From assembly GCA_021767325.1 (NCBI GenBank), contig JAASTM010000121.1, positions 1-6,895 on the forward strand: 6,895 nucleotides of DNA, in the 5' to 3' direction. The notes under the pieces were generated by a model that searched no databases, was not told where the DNA came from, and worked only from the letters and a program-made list of their open reading frames with translations. The position numbers were made by a program, and so were the translations under genes. Below, in pieces: positions 6,483 through 6,895 of this stretch. Source of the stretch: Spirochaetales bacterium. Its GTDB lineage: Bacteria > Spirochaetota > Spirochaetia > DSM-16054 > Sediminispirochaetaceae. Positions within the stretch are counted from its first letter, which is position 1. Every line of letters starts with the position of its first letter.

Positions 6483-6895
6483 ATGGCGGAAATACTACTC
6501 ATTGAAACTGAAAAAGACTCCCCGATTGCAGAAATACTCCGCACGCTCGGTCACTCTATCATCAGAATCTATTTTGCTGAAGGGGTCGCCGGACCGGAAA
6601 AACTGGAGCGGATTCCCGATCTGATTCTCTGGGATGCGGATATCGACTTTTCCCCCTTGCGCTTTTTGCAGACCGAGCATTCCCGGGTGGACGAAGCGTA
6701 CATCCCCGAGATCGTACTGTTGAGAACCTATGACAGGGAGTTCCTGCGTTCGTGGCTGGGAGGCCCCCATTTCGGATTTCTGCTGCGGCCGGTGAGCGAA
6801 TCGGCAGTAATCTCGGTGGTGGAAAATGTGCTGAACCGTACCAGCCGCTATCTGTATCAGGAAAAACTCGAAGCTGCAAAACTGGCGGCGGAGGA
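6483..6895 (+). CDS. Degenerate receiver (REC)-like protein, 3'-partial
   Basis: The open frame has no stop before the window ends (137 complete codons). The first ~118 residues read as a response-regulator receiver fold: strand 1 EILLIE (3-8) with Glu8 and Glu10 where the acidic pocket lies; IPDLILWDADID (44-55) with Asp51 at the phosphoacceptor position; IPEIVLLRTYD (74-84) for strand 4, with Thr82 near the conserved Ser/Thr; and GFLLRPVSESAVISVVENVL (98-117), matching the usual GYLLKP motif but with Arg102 for the invariant Lys. A charged helical stretch follows (about 118 onward, EKLEAAKLAAE), like linkers leading to PAS or histidine-kinase modules. The start is uncertain: ATG 6483 fits the domain, but in-frame ATGs at 6471 and 6441 also exist and none has a clear ribosome binding site. 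It is divergent from rph. Probably a signalling protein; the output domain is outside the window. Confidence 0.65.
   Translation, partial: MAEILLIETEKDSPIAEILRTLGHSIIRIYFAEGVAGPEKLERIPDLILWDADIDFSPLRFLQTEHSRVDEAYIPEIVLLRTYDREFLRSWLGGPHFGFLLRPVSESAVISVVENVLNRTSRYLYQEKLEAAKLAAE

Overview
The window looks like an ordinary bacterial chromosome segment from an anaerobic, peptide- or amino-acid-fermenting organism. Evidence is the ferredoxin-type 2-oxoacid oxidoreductase, the ADP-forming acyl-CoA ligase and the strong AGGAG-type ribosome binding sites. GC content is moderate and uneven, from about 45 to 75 % in local stretches. Spirochaetota is my best guess from the overall feel of RNase PH and the receiver-like signalling protein, but this is low confidence; Bacteroidota-like relatives of the first and fourth genes also come to mind. 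No tRNA, rRNA, CRISPR, insertion sequence or phage gene was seen.

Region 1 (1-5634, + strand) is a four-gene operon with almost no gaps (1-nt overlap, 21 nt, 1 nt). The order is indolepyruvate oxidoreductase alpha (iorA, cut at its 5' end by the window edge), indolepyruvate oxidoreductase beta (iorB), a fused alpha-beta acetate:CoA ligase (ADP-forming), and a class I/II PLP aminotransferase. Read as a pathway, the aminotransferase turns an (aromatic) amino acid into its 2-oxoacid. IorAB decarboxylates this oxidatively to an aryl-acetyl-CoA with reduced ferredoxin, and the ligase converts the thioester to free acid plus ATP. That is a complete oxidative arm of amino-acid fermentation in one transcription unit. 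IorA lacks the C-terminal ferredoxin domain found in archaeal relatives.

Region 2 (5635-5728) is a 94-bp convergent intergenic stretch. It holds three copies of a 10-bp tandem repeat and a GC-rich hairpin with a T-rich tail that probably ends the operon.

Region 3 (5729-6415, - strand) is rph, encoding RNase PH. Its core is intact, but it lacks the usual N-terminal R-x-D-G-R segment.

Region 4 (6416-6895) is a 67-bp divergent promoter region followed by the start of a + strand gene that runs off the window. Its first ~120 residues look like a degenerate response-regulator receiver domain, followed by a helical linker, so it may be the N-terminus of a larger sensor or signalling protein.
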